Source of the DNA: Rhodococcoides fascians NBRC 12155 = LMG 3623
GTDB taxonomy: Bacteria; Actinomycetota; Actinomycetes; Mycobacteriales; Mycobacteriaceae
Length of the DNA stretch: 64,000 nt
NCBI RefSeq assembly: GCF_001894785.1
Contig: NZ_BCWW01000004.1
Location: 186,001 to 250,000, forward strand
Direction of reading: 5' to 3'
The notes beneath the pieces were generated by a model that saw nothing but the letters and a program-made list of their open reading frames with translations, did not search any database and was not told the DNA's origin. Below, piece after piece: positions 29,947 to 39,266 of the stretch; position 1 is the stretch's first letter; every line of letters starts with the position of its first letter. The position numbers and the translations under genes are program-made.

Positions 29947-30112
29947 ATGTGCGACCGTTGCCGCATATTCTCTTGTTGCTCTCACAGCTGGTCGCTGTGC
30001 GCTGCGTAAGATTATCCGACGGGTTCCCGATAACCCAAATCCCCACGTCAGTTCATGCGTCGAGCGGTTTTCGGTGGTGCCCCGACCCCTCGGTGATGGT
30101 AGGAACGACGAT

Positions 30113-31498
30113 GTGGCAAACGATTCGAACGATCCCGAAGTGAGCAATGCCCGAAGCCGAGGAGAACGCGCTCCCACCGTCGCTCTCGACGAAGTGGTGG
30201 AGCTGGTCAGCTCTCTGATCAGGTTCGACACCTCGAACACCGGCGAACTCGACACCACGGTCGGCGAGAAGGAATGCGCCGAATGGGTGGCGAGCAAGCT
30301 CGAAGAGGTGGGGTACGAGACCGAGTACGTCGAATCCGGTGCCCCCGGACGCGGCAACGTCTTCGCCTGGCTGCGCGGTGCCGACTCGTCCCGTGGAGCT
30401 CTGCTCGTACACGGACACCTCGACGTCGTCCCGGCCGAGCCGGCCGACTGGAGTGTGCACCCGTTCTCCGGAGCCGTCGAAGACGGCTACGTCTGGGGTC
30501 GAGGTGCCGTGGACATGAAGGACATGGTCGGGATGGCACTGGCGCTGGCCCGCCAGTTCAAGTCGAACGGCACGGTTCCGCCCCGCGACATCCTGTTCGC
30601 GTTCCTCGCCGACGAGGAGGCAGGCGGCAAGTACGGATCGCACTGGCTGGTCGACAACCGACCGGATCTGTTCGAGGGCGTGACGGAGGCAGTCGGCGAA
30701 GTCGGCGGGTTCTCTCTGACGGTCGCTCGACCGGACGGCACCGAGAAGCGGCTGTACATGGTCGAAACCGCCGAGAAGAGTCTGGCGTGGATGCGGCTGA
30801 CCGCGAAGGCGCGGGCCGGACACGGATCGTTCCTGCACGACGACAACGCCGTGACCTACCTGGCCGAGGCCGTCGCGAAACTGGGCAATCACACATTCCC
30901 CCTGGTGCTCACCGAGTCCGTATCGCAGTTCTTGCAGGCGGTCTCCGAGGAATCCGGACTCGACTTCGATCCGACGTCACCGGACATCGACGGGACACTG
31001 CTCAAACTCGGCAGCATCGCCCGCATCGTCGGCGCGACCCTGCGCGACACGGCGAACCCCACGATGCTCTCGGCCGGCTACAAGGCCAACGTGATCCCGC
31101 AGACCGCGACGGCCGTGGTGGATTGCCGCGTGCTGCCCGGACGCCAGGCGGCCTTCGAGAAGGAGGTCGACGAACTGATCGGCCCGAATGTCGAACGGGA
31201 ATGGATCACCAAGCTCGAACCGTACGAGACCACGTTCGACGGGGATCTCGTCGACGCGATGAACGACGCGGTCCTCGCGCACGACCCCAACGGCCGCACC
31301 GTGCCGTACATGTTGTCCGGCGGCACCGACGCAAAGGCGTTCGCGCGCATCGGAATTCGTTGCTTCGGGTTCGCTCCGCTCAAGCTTCCGCCCGAACTCG
31401 ATTTCGCGGCGTTGTTTCACGGCATCGACGAACGAGTACCCGTGGAGTCGTTGGAGTTCGGCACACAGGTGCTCGAGCACTTCTTGTTGCACAGCTGA
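30113..31498 (+). CDS. M20 family metallopeptidase (Rv2141c-like)
   Basis: A 461-residue zinc-dependent peptidase/deacylase of the ArgE/DapE/CPG2 group. Metal ligands and motifs: [23 protein letters not shown] with the bridging Asp, FLADEEAGG with the catalytic Glu, and the dimerisation domain (about 205-330) including [10 protein letters not shown]. The C-terminal [10 protein letters not shown] holds the last ligand. Substrate is not known; M20 proteins include dipeptidases and amidohydrolases. GTG 30113 is chosen because AGGAA stands 7 bases upstream; GTG 30074 is possible. The PEBP gene follows after 16 bases. Order matches Rv2141c-Rv2140c. Confidence 0.88.
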   Translation: MANDSNDPEVSNARSRGERAPTVALDEVVELVSSLIRFDTSNTGELDTTVGEKECAEWVASKLEEVGYETEYVESGAPGRGNVFAWLRGADSSRGALLVHGHLDVVPAEPADWSVHPFSGAVEDGYVWGRGAVDMKDMVGMALALARQFKSNGTVPPRDILFAFLADEEAGGKYGSHWLVDNRPDLFEGVTEAVGEVGGFSLTVARPDGTEKRLYMVETAEKSLAWMRLTAKARAGHGSFLHDDNAVTYLAEAVAKLGNHTFPLVLTESVSQFLQAVSEESGLDFDPTSPDIDGTLLKLGSIARIVGATLRDTANPTMLSAGYKANVIPQTATAVVDCRVLPGRQAAFEKEVDELIGPNVEREWITKLEPYETTFDGDLVDAMNDAVLAHDPNGRTVPYMLSGGTDAKAFARIGIRCFGFAPLKLPPELDFAALFHGIDERVPVESLEFGTQVLEHFLLHS

Positions 31499-31514
31499 TA
31501 CGAAAGGAACCATC

Positions 31515-32042
31515 GTGGCGTACAACCCATACGACTCGCTTCCGGACCTACCGTCCTTCGAGTTGACGTCCGAGGATGTGCAGGACGGCAAGCCCCTGAA
31601 GGCCCAGCAGGTCAGCGGAATCATGGGAGCCGGTGGACACGACAACTCCCCGCAGCTGTCCTGGTCCGGGTTTCCCGAGGGCACCAAGAGCTTCGCGGTG
31701 ACGGTCTACGATCCCGACGCACCGACCGCCTCGGGGTTCTGGCATTGGGCCGTGGCGAACATTCCGGTCGAGACGACGTCGCTGGTCTCGGGAGCAGGCG
31801 ACGACGGTGGAACCGGGGTGCCCAGTACGGCCGTGACGCTGAAGAACGACGCGGGCCTGTTCCGGTACATCGGTGCTGCCCCACCCGCAGGCCACGGCCC
31901 ACACCGCTACTTCATCGCGGTGCACGCCGTGGACGTCGATCGGCTCGAAGTCGACGAGACGGCGACCCCGGCGTACCTCGGGTTCAACCTGTTCTCGCAC
32001 GCCATCGGACGTGCCGTGATCACGGGCACCTACGAGGCCTGA
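31515..32042 (+). CDS. YbhB/YbcL family PEBP protein (Rv2140c-like)
   Basis: A 175-residue phosphatidylethanolamine-binding-fold protein related to Raf kinase inhibitor protein. The anion-binding site motifs are [19 protein letters not shown] (in part) and [18 protein letters not shown] (in part). Its start GTG 31515 has AAAGGAA 6 bases upstream. Rv2140c (TB18.6) is its counterpart by order and size. Role in the cell is unclear. It shares an operon with the M20 peptidase, and a 22-pair hairpin follows. Confidence 0.9.
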   Translation: MAYNPYDSLPDLPSFELTSEDVQDGKPLKAQQVSGIMGAGGHDNSPQLSWSGFPEGTKSFAVTVYDPDAPTASGFWHWAVANIPVETTSLVSGAGDDGGTGVPSTAVTLKNDAGLFRYIGAAPPAGHGPHRYFIAVHAVDVDRLEVDETATPAYLGFNLFSHAIGRAVITGTYEA

Positions 32043-32051
32043 TCTGGGTCT

Positions 32052-32099
32052 CGTCGTGCGCGTTTTGCGTACCTCTGGGTACGCAAAACGCGCACGACG
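32052..32099. terminator. Bidirectional 22-pair hairpin between PEBP gene and pyrD
   Basis: Left arm 32052-32073 begins CGTCGTGCGCG and ends GCGTACC; the right arm 32078-32099 is its exact reverse complement; the loop is TCTG. It lies between two convergent genes, 9 bases after one stop and 6 before the other. An AAAA/TTTT tract lies inside the stem rather than after it. Confidence 0.8.
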
Positions 32100-32105
32100 G
32101 GGGTG

Positions 32106-33188
32106 TCAGTGCCTGTTCTCCGAACCCACTGCGTCGGCCAGACGAGCGAATCCGTGCTGCTCGAGTCGGGACAGCAGACCACGGTTGATGTTCCTGATCC
32201 ACAGCGGTCCGCCGTAGATGAACCCGGTGTATCCCTGCACCAGGGACGCACCGGCAACGATACGTTCCCAGGCCTGCTCTTCCGTTTCGATTCCTCCCAC
32301 CGAGATCAGCGTCAGCTGCGTCCCGACCCGGCGGTAGAGGCGCCGAATGACGTCCAGCGAGCGAGCCTGCAGTGGAGCACCGGACAGCCCGCCTGCACCG
32401 ATGGCCGCGACCGCCTCCGCGTCGGTACGGAGTCCGTCGCGAGAGACAGTCGTGTTGGTCGCCACGATGCCGTCGAGGCCGAGTTCGACAGCCAGATCAG
32501 CGACGGCGTCGATGTCCTCGTCGGACAGGTCCGGCGCAATCTTGACTAGAACCGGCACCGACACCACCGACTGCACAGCAACCAGAATCGGCCGCAACGA
32601 CTCGACGGCCTGCAGATCCCGTAGACCCGGCGTGTTGGGGGAGCTGACATTGACGACGACAAAATCTGCCAGAGGGCCTAGCAAGCGGGCGCTGGTGGTG
32701 TAATCGGCGGCGGCATCCGCCGGCTCGACGATCTTCGTCTTGCCGATGTTCGCACCGATGGGAATCCGCGTTCTGCGCGAACGCAGTTTCGCGGCCGCGT
32801 ACTCCGCACCGTGGTTGTTGAAGCCCATCCGATTGATGATCGCGCGGTCGAGAGGCAGCCGGAACAGACGAGGCGTCGGATTGCCGGGTTGCCCCTGCGC
32901 AGTCACGGTGCCGATCTCGGCGAACCCGAACCCCAGCGGGGCCCACGCATCGATGCCATCGGCGTTCTTGTCGAACCCGGCCGCAAGCCCGAGGGGTGCC
33001 GGAAACTCGATGCCGAATGCCGTCGAACGCAACCGCGGATCGTCGACGACGAACAGTGCACTTGCCAGCTTACGAAGCGGAGGAAGCGCCGCAACAGCCC
33101 TGAGAACACCGAACGCGAGGTGATGAATCCTCTCCGGCGATACGAGGAACATCAGGCGCAACAGGACGCGGTACAGACGGTCTCCCAC
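32106..33188 (-). CDS. pyrD: Dihydroorotate dehydrogenase (quinone), class 2
   Basis: A 360-residue membrane-associated flavoenzyme of pyrimidine synthesis passing electrons from dihydroorotate to quinone. The N-terminal helix ([26 protein letters not shown] in part) marks class 2. Other motifs: [21 protein letters not shown] (in part), [18 protein letters not shown] with the catalytic Ser region, [21 protein letters not shown] and LISVGGIET. It corresponds to Rv2139. The start is at 33188; a 14-base exact duplication lies just upstream. Confidence 0.96.
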   Translation of the reverse strand: MGDRLYRVLLRLMFLVSPERIHHLAFGVLRAVAALPPLRKLASALFVVDDPRLRSTAFGIEFPAPLGLAAGFDKNADGIDAWAPLGFGFAEIGTVTAQGQPGNPTPRLFRLPLDRAIINRMGFNNHGAEYAAAKLRSRRTRIPIGANIGKTKIVEPADAAADYTTSARLLGPLADFVVVNVSSPNTPGLRDLQAVESLRPILVAVQSVVSVPVLVKIAPDLSDEDIDAVADLAVELGLDGIVATNTTVSRDGLRTDAEAVAAIGAGGLSGAPLQARSLDVIRRLYRRVGTQLTLISVGGIETEEQAWERIVAGASLVQGYTGFIYGGPLWIRNINRGLLSRLEQHGFARLADAVGSENRH

Positions 33189-33201
33189 GGTCTTCTTTCC
33201 G

Positions 33202-33229
33202 GTCGGTACTTCAGGGTCGGTACTTCAGG
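33202..33229. repeat. 14-base perfect tandem duplication upstream of pyrD
   Basis: GTCGGTACTTCAGG occurs twice with no spacer (33202-33215 and 33216-33229), 14 bases upstream of the pyrD start. It may be a recent slippage duplication in the 5' region. No regulator site was recognised. Confidence 0.6.
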
Positions 33230-33268
33230 GTCGTTGTTCGGAGTCGATCGGTGCTGCCGTCGAGCCGG

Positions 33269-33529
33269 TCAGATTCCGGGCTCCGGCACATGATGTGCGG
33301 TCTTCTTGCGCTTGAGCAACACGCGGCGACTTCCGTCGGTGTACAGACGTACCCGAGACAGCTCCCAGCCGCCGAATTCGGCCTGAATCGCGAGCCGCAT
33401 CGATGCGGTCACGCGAGTGACGTCCGGTGGCAACCGGAGAGGGACGTACTCCCAGTCGTCGGACGGGGACACCTCCCACCCGACGGGCATCTTCGCTCGG
33501 CCCGGCATCGAATTCTCGTGTGCGTTCAC
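33269..33529 (-). CDS. DUF5703 family small protein
   Basis: An 86-residue protein, a conserved actinobacterial hypothetical. The central GWEVSPSDDWEYVPLRLPPDV and the later EFGGWELSRVRLYTDGSRRVLLKRK (both given in part) are the recognisable DUF5703 pattern. It is basic at the C-terminus, with no signal peptide or membrane helix. GTG 33529 has GGAGG very close upstream (3-base spacing), so an internal ATG (MPGRAKM) may be the true start. It lies between the lipoprotein gene and pyrD on the same strand. Confidence 0.75.
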   Translation of the reverse strand: MNAHENSMPGRAKMPVGWEVSPSDDWEYVPLRLPPDVTRVTASMRLAIQAEFGGWELSRVRLYTDGSRRVLLKRKKTAHHVPEPGI

Positions 33530-33589
33530 GTGCCTCCACCATTCTCGAGGGTCGTTCCTGCGGGTACCGTCTCCTGCCGATTCAGCAGG

Positions 33590-34615
33590 TCAACGGCCCG
33601 CGGCGGGGATGCGCTGCAGCCCGTCCCCGGTCGCCGATCCCACGTACAGATCGCCGGTATCCGCGTCGACGGCAACCGAGTTCGGCTGTCGCACAGTGGG
33701 CAACCGTTGCGCCTCGACCGGAATTCCGGTGTCGAGTGTGTACCCGACCACCTCGTTGCGAGCCGGCAAGGTGACCCATGCAATACCGGATTGTTCATCG
33801 TAGGCGATCGCCCAGGGCGCGGACCCGACCGGAAACCGTTGCCGCATCAGCAGATCGTGCGAGGTGAAGACCAGCAGCTCGGTGCCGGTCGAGTCGGTGA
33901 CCAGAAGTCGTCCGTACTCGTCGCTGGTCATCTCGGCGGCGCCTTCGCCCGCGCGCAGGGCCACACCGAGGGTGTCGTCGTCGAGGTTCAGATCGGTGAT
34001 CGAGGTCTGGCGGCGATCGAGTACCGAGACACCGTCCGGTGTGCTGGCCAACGCGTCGGCCGAGGTCACGCCCGGTCCTGAGACCGTGCTCGTCACCTGT
34101 CCGGCGGCGTCGAGAATGCGGATACGCCCGGTGGCGTCACCGACCGCCGTGGTGCCGTCGGGTAGATCGGCAGCCGACAGAGTCCGGCCGTCGACGGGGG
34201 TATCGGTGCGCTGAGCGTCTGCCACGGTGATCCTCGAGAGAACTCCGTCCATCGGAACCAAGACACTCGAGTCGCGCCCGGCGACCAGCTCTGCAGCGGA
34301 TCCGCCCAGATCCACCACGCGGGGCTCGCTCGACGCCTCCCCGTCCACCAGGCTCACGGTGGTCGACGCGTCGGTCAGGGCAACCAGAGTGCGCGTTGCA
34401 GAATCGAAAGTCAGTGCGTCCACGGGAGCGAAGGCGCGGACGACTCCGGCCGGAGCCACTGCAGTCGCGGGGGACAAGGCCGGCGGCTGCGGCTCGACGG
34501 AGATCTCGTCGGCGTTCTCGTCCTCGCTCGAGCAACCACCCAAACCGACGAGTGTGACGACGGCGAGCGCGGACGCCACTGCCGTCCTGGCCGTACGTGC
34601 CGACGGTGTTCGCAT
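33590..34615 (-). CDS. lppL: LppL-like lipoprotein with beta-propeller repeats
   Basis: A 341-residue secreted lipoprotein. The signal peptide ends in a lipobox LGGC with C28 as the lipidated residue. The mature part has repeated four-stranded blade patterns (DALTFDSATRTLVALTD, AIAYDEQSGIAWVTLPA, SVAVDADTGDLYVGS), as in YncE/NHL-like propellers. In the M. tuberculosis map lppL (Rv2138) lies next to pyrD, which supports the name. Function unknown. ATG 34615 is the start; a longer frame upstream overlaps the divergent gene and is not used. Confidence 0.8.
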   Translation of the reverse strand: MRTPSARTARTAVASALAVVTLVGLGGCSSEDENADEISVEPQPPALSPATAVAPAGVVRAFAPVDALTFDSATRTLVALTDASTTVSLVDGEASSEPRVVDLGGSAAELVAGRDSSVLVPMDGVLSRITVADAQRTDTPVDGRTLSAADLPDGTTAVGDATGRIRILDAAGQVTSTVSGPGVTSADALASTPDGVSVLDRRQTSITDLNLDDDTLGVALRAGEGAAEMTSDEYGRLLVTDSTGTELLVFTSHDLLMRQRFPVGSAPWAIAYDEQSGIAWVTLPARNEVVGYTLDTGIPVEAQRLPTVRQPNSVAVDADTGDLYVGSATGDGLQRIPAAGR

Positions 34616-34784
34616 GGAACCGAACCTACTTCCTGTGGTGACTGCCCCTGGTAAGGCGCTGCCACATCTGTACCAGCGCGCGTCGACCTCGGCGAAATCG
34701 ACAGCCCGGGACTCGGTGCCGTTCGTCGGGGGCGCGGAGACGGTAGCGTGTTCGATCGGCATCGAATTCGTGAACGAGCACGAC

Positions 34785-35147
34785 ATGGGAGCGGATGTGG
34801 GATCCGAAGGAACGCACTTCGTGGTCGAGGAAGTGAATGCGGGTACGCACGCCAACGGCTTCGGCAGAACCGACGACGGACGCGCGTTCGCGTTCAGAGT
34901 GCAGCGCAGCACGCTCTACGTGAAGATCTATCGGGCCGATGTCGTGTCGGCCGTGCCGGATCGAACCGAAGTGGACGCCGTCGCCGAGCACTCGGTCACC
35001 GAGATCGATCTGACCGACGAACGCAGCATCATCGGGGTGGTTCGTGACGCAGTCGCTCACGCTCAGCAGCTGTCGGATGTGTCACTGCGAGACACGGCAG
35101 TCCGGGCCTTCTTCAATCGCGTCAACTCTGCGCTCGAGGGTTTCTGA
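34785..35147 (+). CDS. Conserved hypothetical protein (position of Rv2137c)
   Basis: A protein of 120 residues from ATG 34785, or 125 from GTG 34770; neither start has a clear ribosome site. The sequence has alternating strands (FAFRVQRSTLYVKIYR) and ends in a helical stretch (DTAVRAFFNRVNSALEGF); no signal peptide or membrane helix. I do not recognise the family. It is divergent from the lipoprotein gene, the relation held by Rv2137c in M. tuberculosis. Its 3' end converges on the heme transporter operon, and a copy of the dispersed repeat begins 6 bases past its stop. Confidence 0.65.
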   Translation: MGADVGSEGTHFVVEEVNAGTHANGFGRTDDGRAFAFRVQRSTLYVKIYRADVVSAVPDRTEVDAVAEHSVTEIDLTDERSIIGVVRDAVAHAQQLSDVSLRDTAVRAFFNRVNSALEGF

Positions 35148-35152
35148 ACCCT

Positions 35153-35175
35153 GGTCGTTCCGCAGGCTTCACTCC
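35153..35175 (-). repeat. Dispersed short repeat overlapping the hmuV stop codon
   Basis: Reverse-strand GGAGTGAAGCCTGCGGAACG then ACC, a one-substitution variant of the unit at 3638. The TGA stop of hmuV (35171-35169) falls within it, so the repeat supplies the gene's end. Confidence 0.65.
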
Positions 35176-36002
35176 TGACCCCGCTTCGGGATCACCAGTT
35201 GCTCACCGGTGACGGGGTGGTCGAAGACATCGACCGGGTGTCGGTAGATCCGGCCGAGCCGCTCGGCGGTGAGAACCTCCCGGGGCGGTCCCGTAGCCAC
35301 CAGCTCGCCTGCGTCGAGAATCGCGACCCGATCGGCGTAGGCCGCAGCAAGCCCCAGATCGTGCAGTACGACAACCACGGCACGACCGGACGCGGCCAGT
35401 GAACGCACCACGGCCATCACCGACTCCTGGTGTCCCACATCGAGCGCCGCGGTGGGTTCGTCGAGCATGATCGTGGCGGTGCGCTGTGCCATGACACGGG
35501 CCAACGCGACTCGGGACTGCTCACCGCCGGATAGGAAACCGAACGGACGTCCGGCGAATTCGGACACGTCGCAGGCGGCCATGGCGGCGGCCACCTGCGC
35601 GTCGTCCTCGCGTACCGCCGACGTTCCGGTCCACGGAGCTCGGCCCATCCGCACGATCTGCTCGACGGTGAATGCGAACCCGATCGCGTGCTGTTGCGGG
35701 AGCACGGCGCGTCGTCGCGCGAGGTCGACCGGCCGGAAGCGGGACAGTGGTCTCTCGCCGAGCAGTACCGATCCGGAACTGGGCTCGGTGTCTCCGGACA
35801 GGACCGACAGCAACGTGGACTTACCCGCCCCGTTCGGGCCCACGAGAGCCAGAATCTCTCCGACGACGACCTCGAGATGCACGTCGTTCAGAACGGCCCG
35901 GTCACCGCGGTGTGCGCCGACCCCCACGGCGACCAGGGTGCGTGAACCCGGTGTCGGGTCGGCAGGAATGTCGGAACGGTGTCCACCGAACTTCCCGATC
36001 AT
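35169..36002 (-). CDS. hmuV: Heme ABC transporter ATP-binding protein
   Basis: A 277-residue ATPase powering heme import. Walker A GPNGAGKST, signature LSGGEQSRVALARV, Walker B TIMLDEPTAALD, Q-loop LPQQH and switch His in VVVLHDL. The PQQHAIGFAFTVEQIVRMGR stretch is typical of the HmuV/BtuD-like class. It overlaps the permease stop by 4 bases and is the last gene of the operon. Specificity for heme rather than a siderophore rests on the partner proteins. Confidence 0.9.
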   Translation of the reverse strand: MIGKFGGHRSDIPADPTPGSRTLVAVGVGAHRGDRAVLNDVHLEVVVGEILALVGPNGAGKSTLLSVLSGDTEPSSGSVLLGERPLSRFRPVDLARRRAVLPQQHAIGFAFTVEQIVRMGRAPWTGTSAVREDDAQVAAAMAACDVSEFAGRPFGFLSGGEQSRVALARVMAQRTATIMLDEPTAALDVGHQESVMAVVRSLAASGRAVVVVLHDLGLAAAYADRVAILDAGELVATGPPREVLTAERLGRIYRHPVDVFDHPVTGEQLVIPKRGQE

Positions 36003-37066
36003 GCCCAGCCGCCCTGACGAGCCCGGGTGCGGCGCAGCAGCCAGAAGAAGAACGGTGCGCCCGCCAACGAGGTCACCATCCCGAGCGGAAGGTCGACGTT
36101 CGCCACGAGCGTCCGCGTGACGAGATCGGCCCCGAGGAGGACCACGCCTCCCGCGAGTGCGCTGGCAGGGATGAGTACCCGGTGCGCCGGACCGAGCACC
36201 ATGCGCATGGCGTGGGGTACCACCAGACCCACGAACAGGATGATCCCGGTGAACGCCACTCCGGACGCGACGAGCACTGCGACGACCACGATGGCGAACT
36301 GACGCAGGCGCTCGACGTTCACGCCGAGATGGCGCGCCACGTTCTCACCGAGTGCGAGCAGGTCCAGTCGGCGGGCGATCATCGACGACGCTCCGATCCC
36401 GACCAAGGCCAGCGGACCGACCACCGCGACCGACTGCCACGTGGCACCGGCAAGGGATCCCAACTGCCAGAAGACGATCTGGTCGCGAGCGGCCGGGCTG
36501 GCGACGAACGTGAAGAACGCGATCACGCCGCCGGCGAACGCATTGACGGCGACTCCGGTGAGGATGAGGGTCACCACCTCGGTTCGGCCGGCATTGCGAG
36601 CCAGGAAGTAGACCGCAATCGTGGTGACGAGTCCGCCCACGAAGGCTGCGAGCGCAACGGTCCAGACCCCGGCAAAGCTGCCGCCCAGGACGAAGACCGA
36701 GCTCGCACCGACAGCCGCGCCCGACGACACGCCGACGACACCGGGTTCGGCGAGAGGGTTGGCGAACACACCCTGGAGCAGTGCACCCGCGCATCCCAGA
36801 CAGGCACCGACGAGCATCGCGAGGGTCAGCCGAGGAAACCGGACCTGCCAGAGGGTCACCTCGCCGCTGGGGTGAGCGGGCATCGGGCCGATGTCGAGGC
36901 CCACCCGATGCGTCAGACTCCCCAACACTTCCGCCGGAGTCGTCGGTACCTGCCCTACGACAGCCGACACCAAGGCCAGGACCAACAGCGCGACCGCCAG
37001 CACGACGAACGTCGAGACCACCCGCGTCGTACCCGACCGCGACCGCGCAGACGACACGTCGCTCAT
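35999..37066 (-). CDS. hmuU: Heme ABC transporter permease (FecCD family)
   Basis: A 355-residue permease with about ten helices. FecCD motifs include VRFPRLTLAMLVGACLGCAGALLQGVFANPLAEPGVVGVSSGA (in part; ANPLAEPGVVGVSSGA is diagnostic) and VFWQLGSLAGATW. The C-terminal half has FVGLVVPHAMRMVLGPAHR, the ATPase coupling region. Overlaps hmuT and hmuV by 4 bases each. It should work with HmuT and HmuV at the plasma membrane. Confidence 0.92.
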   Translation of the reverse strand: MSDVSSARSRSGTTRVVSTFVVLAVALLVLALVSAVVGQVPTTPAEVLGSLTHRVGLDIGPMPAHPSGEVTLWQVRFPRLTLAMLVGACLGCAGALLQGVFANPLAEPGVVGVSSGAAVGASSVFVLGGSFAGVWTVALAAFVGGLVTTIAVYFLARNAGRTEVVTLILTGVAVNAFAGGVIAFFTFVASPAARDQIVFWQLGSLAGATWQSVAVVGPLALVGIGASSMIARRLDLLALGENVARHLGVNVERLRQFAIVVVAVLVASGVAFTGIILFVGLVVPHAMRMVLGPAHRVLIPASALAGGVVLLGADLVTRTLVANVDLPLGMVTSLAGAPFFFWLLRRTRARQGGWA

Positions 37067-38076
37067 GAGGCAGGTTCGTAGACGGCCTTCGACAATGCAG
37101 CCAGCACCTTTCCGGTGTTCGGACCGAAACTGAGAACGGTGCCGTCGTCCATGTCGACCACCCGACGCTGCTGGCCGGCGGGCGTCTGCGCGATACCGGG
37201 TATCTGCTCGAGCCCGTCGATCCCGCCGATCGATTGCAGCCCCTTGGTCATCATGAGAATCACGTCGGGTGCCGCAGCGATGAGTGCCTCACTGGTCACC
37301 GGGACGAACTGTTCGGTCAGACCCGATTCGACCCCTGCATCCCGAGCACCGATCGCCTCGATGAGAGCGTCCGCTCCGGAACCCGGACCGGCGAGCATCT
37401 TGATCGCCGGACCACGCATGTACAAGAACGCAACCTTCAGCGGCTCGTCGGATCGGGGCGCGTTCTGTGTCGCGGCGGCAATCTCTTCGGTTGCCCGTTG
37501 CGCCAGTGCGGAACCGGCGTCGGGAACCCCGAGAGCCGCCGCAACAGCGTCGATCTGTCCTGCTACCCCGGCCAGAGTTCGAGCGGGGTCGAAGTAGACG
37601 ACCGGAATTCCCGCGGCCCGAATCTGATCCTGGACAGCGCGCGGGCCGATACTGGTGTCGGTCAGGACGACCGTCGGCGACAGCGCGAGAATGCCTTCGG
37701 CACTGAGCGAGTGGCCGGTAGGGGTGACGTCGGGTACGTCTGCTGCCGCGGGAAACGACGCCGAGGTGTCGCGCCCGACGAGATTGTCGCCGAGTCCGAG
37801 CGCGAACACCGTTTCGGCGAGGGTGCCGTACTGGTCGGCCGCCACGATCCTGCTGTTGTCCGAAATCGTGACGGGCACGCCGTCGAAACCGGTGACGGTG
37901 ACCGGTAGTTCGGCAGCCGGATCGACCGCGATGGGCTCCGGATCGGGGTCGTCGACGACGGCGGTGCGGGGGCCGATCGTGCCGGAGTCCGGTGCCGCGG
38001 AGTTGTTCACCGAACACGACACCAGCAGTCCGGCCGTCAGCAGCGCGGCGGCGAGGCGTTTGACGATCACGACCAT
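37063..38076 (-). CDS. hmuT: Heme ABC transporter substrate-binding lipoprotein
   Basis: A 337-residue lipoprotein with lipobox LVSC (C21). The mature region is a type III periplasmic-binding fold: GVPVTISDNSRIVAAD, TVFALGLGDNLVGRD, GILALSPTVVLTD, IPVVYFDPAR and AFLYMRGPAIKMLAGPGSGAD (in part), which are HmuT hallmarks. The start ATG 38076 lies within an iron box, so the mRNA may be leaderless; a downstream GTG (VKRLAAALL) is possible. First gene of the hmuTUV operon, probably induced at low iron. Confidence 0.9.
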   Translation of the reverse strand: MVVIVKRLAAALLTAGLLVSCSVNNSAAPDSGTIGPRTAVVDDPDPEPIAVDPAAELPVTVTGFDGVPVTISDNSRIVAADQYGTLAETVFALGLGDNLVGRDTSASFPAAADVPDVTPTGHSLSAEGILALSPTVVLTDTSIGPRAVQDQIRAAGIPVVYFDPARTLAGVAGQIDAVAAALGVPDAGSALAQRATEEIAAATQNAPRSDEPLKVAFLYMRGPAIKMLAGPGSGADALIEAIGARDAGVESGLTEQFVPVTSEALIAAAPDVILMMTKGLQSIGGIDGLEQIPGIAQTPAGQQRRVVDMDDGTVLSFGPNTGKVLAALSKAVYEPAS

Positions 38077-38093
38077 AGGTTAGCCTGCCCGAC
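38075..38093. promoter_or_regulatory. IdeR/DtxR-type iron box before hmuT
   Basis: ATAGGTTAGCCTGCCCGAC matches the IdeR/DtxR consensus TTAGGTTAGSCTAACCTAA at 14 of 19 positions, with a perfect TAGGTTAGCCT half. It overlaps the hmuT start codon, so iron-loaded IdeR would block both promoter and start. Confidence 0.75.
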
Positions 38094-38131
38094 CTTCAGG
38101 TGACCTCACCCAGGCCGAGCAGCACCTGCGA

Positions 38132-39064
38132 TCAACCGCTGACGTCGTCCAGGGCCGACGTGATGGCCGCCGGCAGTTCGAGCTCCTCGGCCATCAGAGC
38201 ACCCATCAACTGGGCCAGATCGCGGGCACCGACGATCGCACTGCTCACCCCGGGACGATCACGGGCCCACGCAAGGGCGACGACCAGGGGAGAGGTGGCA
38301 AGACCATCGGCGGCCGTGACCGCCGCATCGACGACACCTACCGCCGAGTCGGTCAGGTACGCATTCACCGCGTCGGCGTGTAGCTCGTCGGCCCCGCGCG
38401 AATCGGCCGGAATCCCGTTGCGGTACTTACCCGTCAGGACACCACCCGCCAGGGGAACCGCCGCGAGGATGCCTATGCCGTGGTGCAGGGCGGCGGGAAC
38501 CAGTTCGTCCTCGATCCCACGGGCCAACAGTGAGTACTCCGCCTGCGTCGACACGATCCGTCCGATACCGGCCGCACCGGCAGCCGTGGCCAACTGCCAG
38601 CCCAGATACCCGCGGGCACCGGTGTAGCGAACCCGTCCACTCGAGACGGCGTAGTCGAGTGTCGCCGCCACCTCGTCGACCGGGGTCATCGGATCCCACG
38701 TGGCTACCTGCCACAGGTCGAGATAGTCGGTACCGAGCTCACGCAGCGTTGCGTCCAACTGACCGAGCAGTCCGCGCCTCGAGCAATCGACGTGATACCG
38801 GCCGTACCGCGAACCGACCCCCGCGGCACTGCTGATCACCAAGTCCTGTCGAGGAACCACATCGTCGAGCAACTCCGCGAGTACTCGCTGAGCTCGACCG
38901 TCGCCGTACGCCGGAGACGTATCGACCAGGGTGCCGCCCGCCTCGGCGAACGCCGACAACTGCGCCGCAGCGTCGTCCCCATCGGTCCCGCTGCCCCACC
39001 CGAGAGTGCCGAGGCCGAGCCTCGACACCCGAAGTCCGCTGGTGCCGACCGATCTCTGCTTCAT
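38132..39064 (-). CDS. Aldo/keto reductase family protein, catalytic Lys and His missing
   Basis: A 310-residue TIM-barrel protein of the AKR family. D48 and Y53 of the tetrad are present in [11 protein letters not shown]. The Lys usually found in a TK/SK motif is missing (VISSAAGVG, about residues 77-84), and the His of LYQxHWxD is replaced ([10 protein letters not shown], about 117-125). NADPH-site residues in the C-terminus ([13 protein letters not shown]) look normal. It may be a pseudo-enzyme or use a different chemistry. ATG 39064 begins [10 protein letters not shown]. It is divergent from uppP. Confidence 0.85.
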   Translation of the reverse strand: MKQRSVGTSGLRVSRLGLGTLGWGSGTDGDDAAAQLSAFAEAGGTLVDTSPAYGDGRAQRVLAELLDDVVPRQDLVISSAAGVGSRYGRYHVDCSRRGLLGQLDATLRELGTDYLDLWQVATWDPMTPVDEVAATLDYAVSSGRVRYTGARGYLGWQLATAAGAAGIGRIVSTQAEYSLLARGIEDELVPAALHHGIGILAAVPLAGGVLTGKYRNGIPADSRGADELHADAVNAYLTDSAVGVVDAAVTAADGLATSPLVVALAWARDRPGVSSAIVGARDLAQLMGALMAEELELPAAITSALDDVSG

Positions 39065-39266
39065 ATGTGCCGAATGTCCTTTTGCCTGTGATCGTCGGGT
39101 TCGTACTGGCCTGCCGCCAGTGCACAGTAGTGCGCCGCGCCGCTCGGTGCGCAAGTGCCGCGCCGGGTACGGTCGTCCCCGTGAATCGCGAATCCAGGGG
39201 GCGGGCACTCGCCCACGCGCCGGCAACAATCGAATCGTCCACTTCGACGCTGGGACGGGGCGCCGC

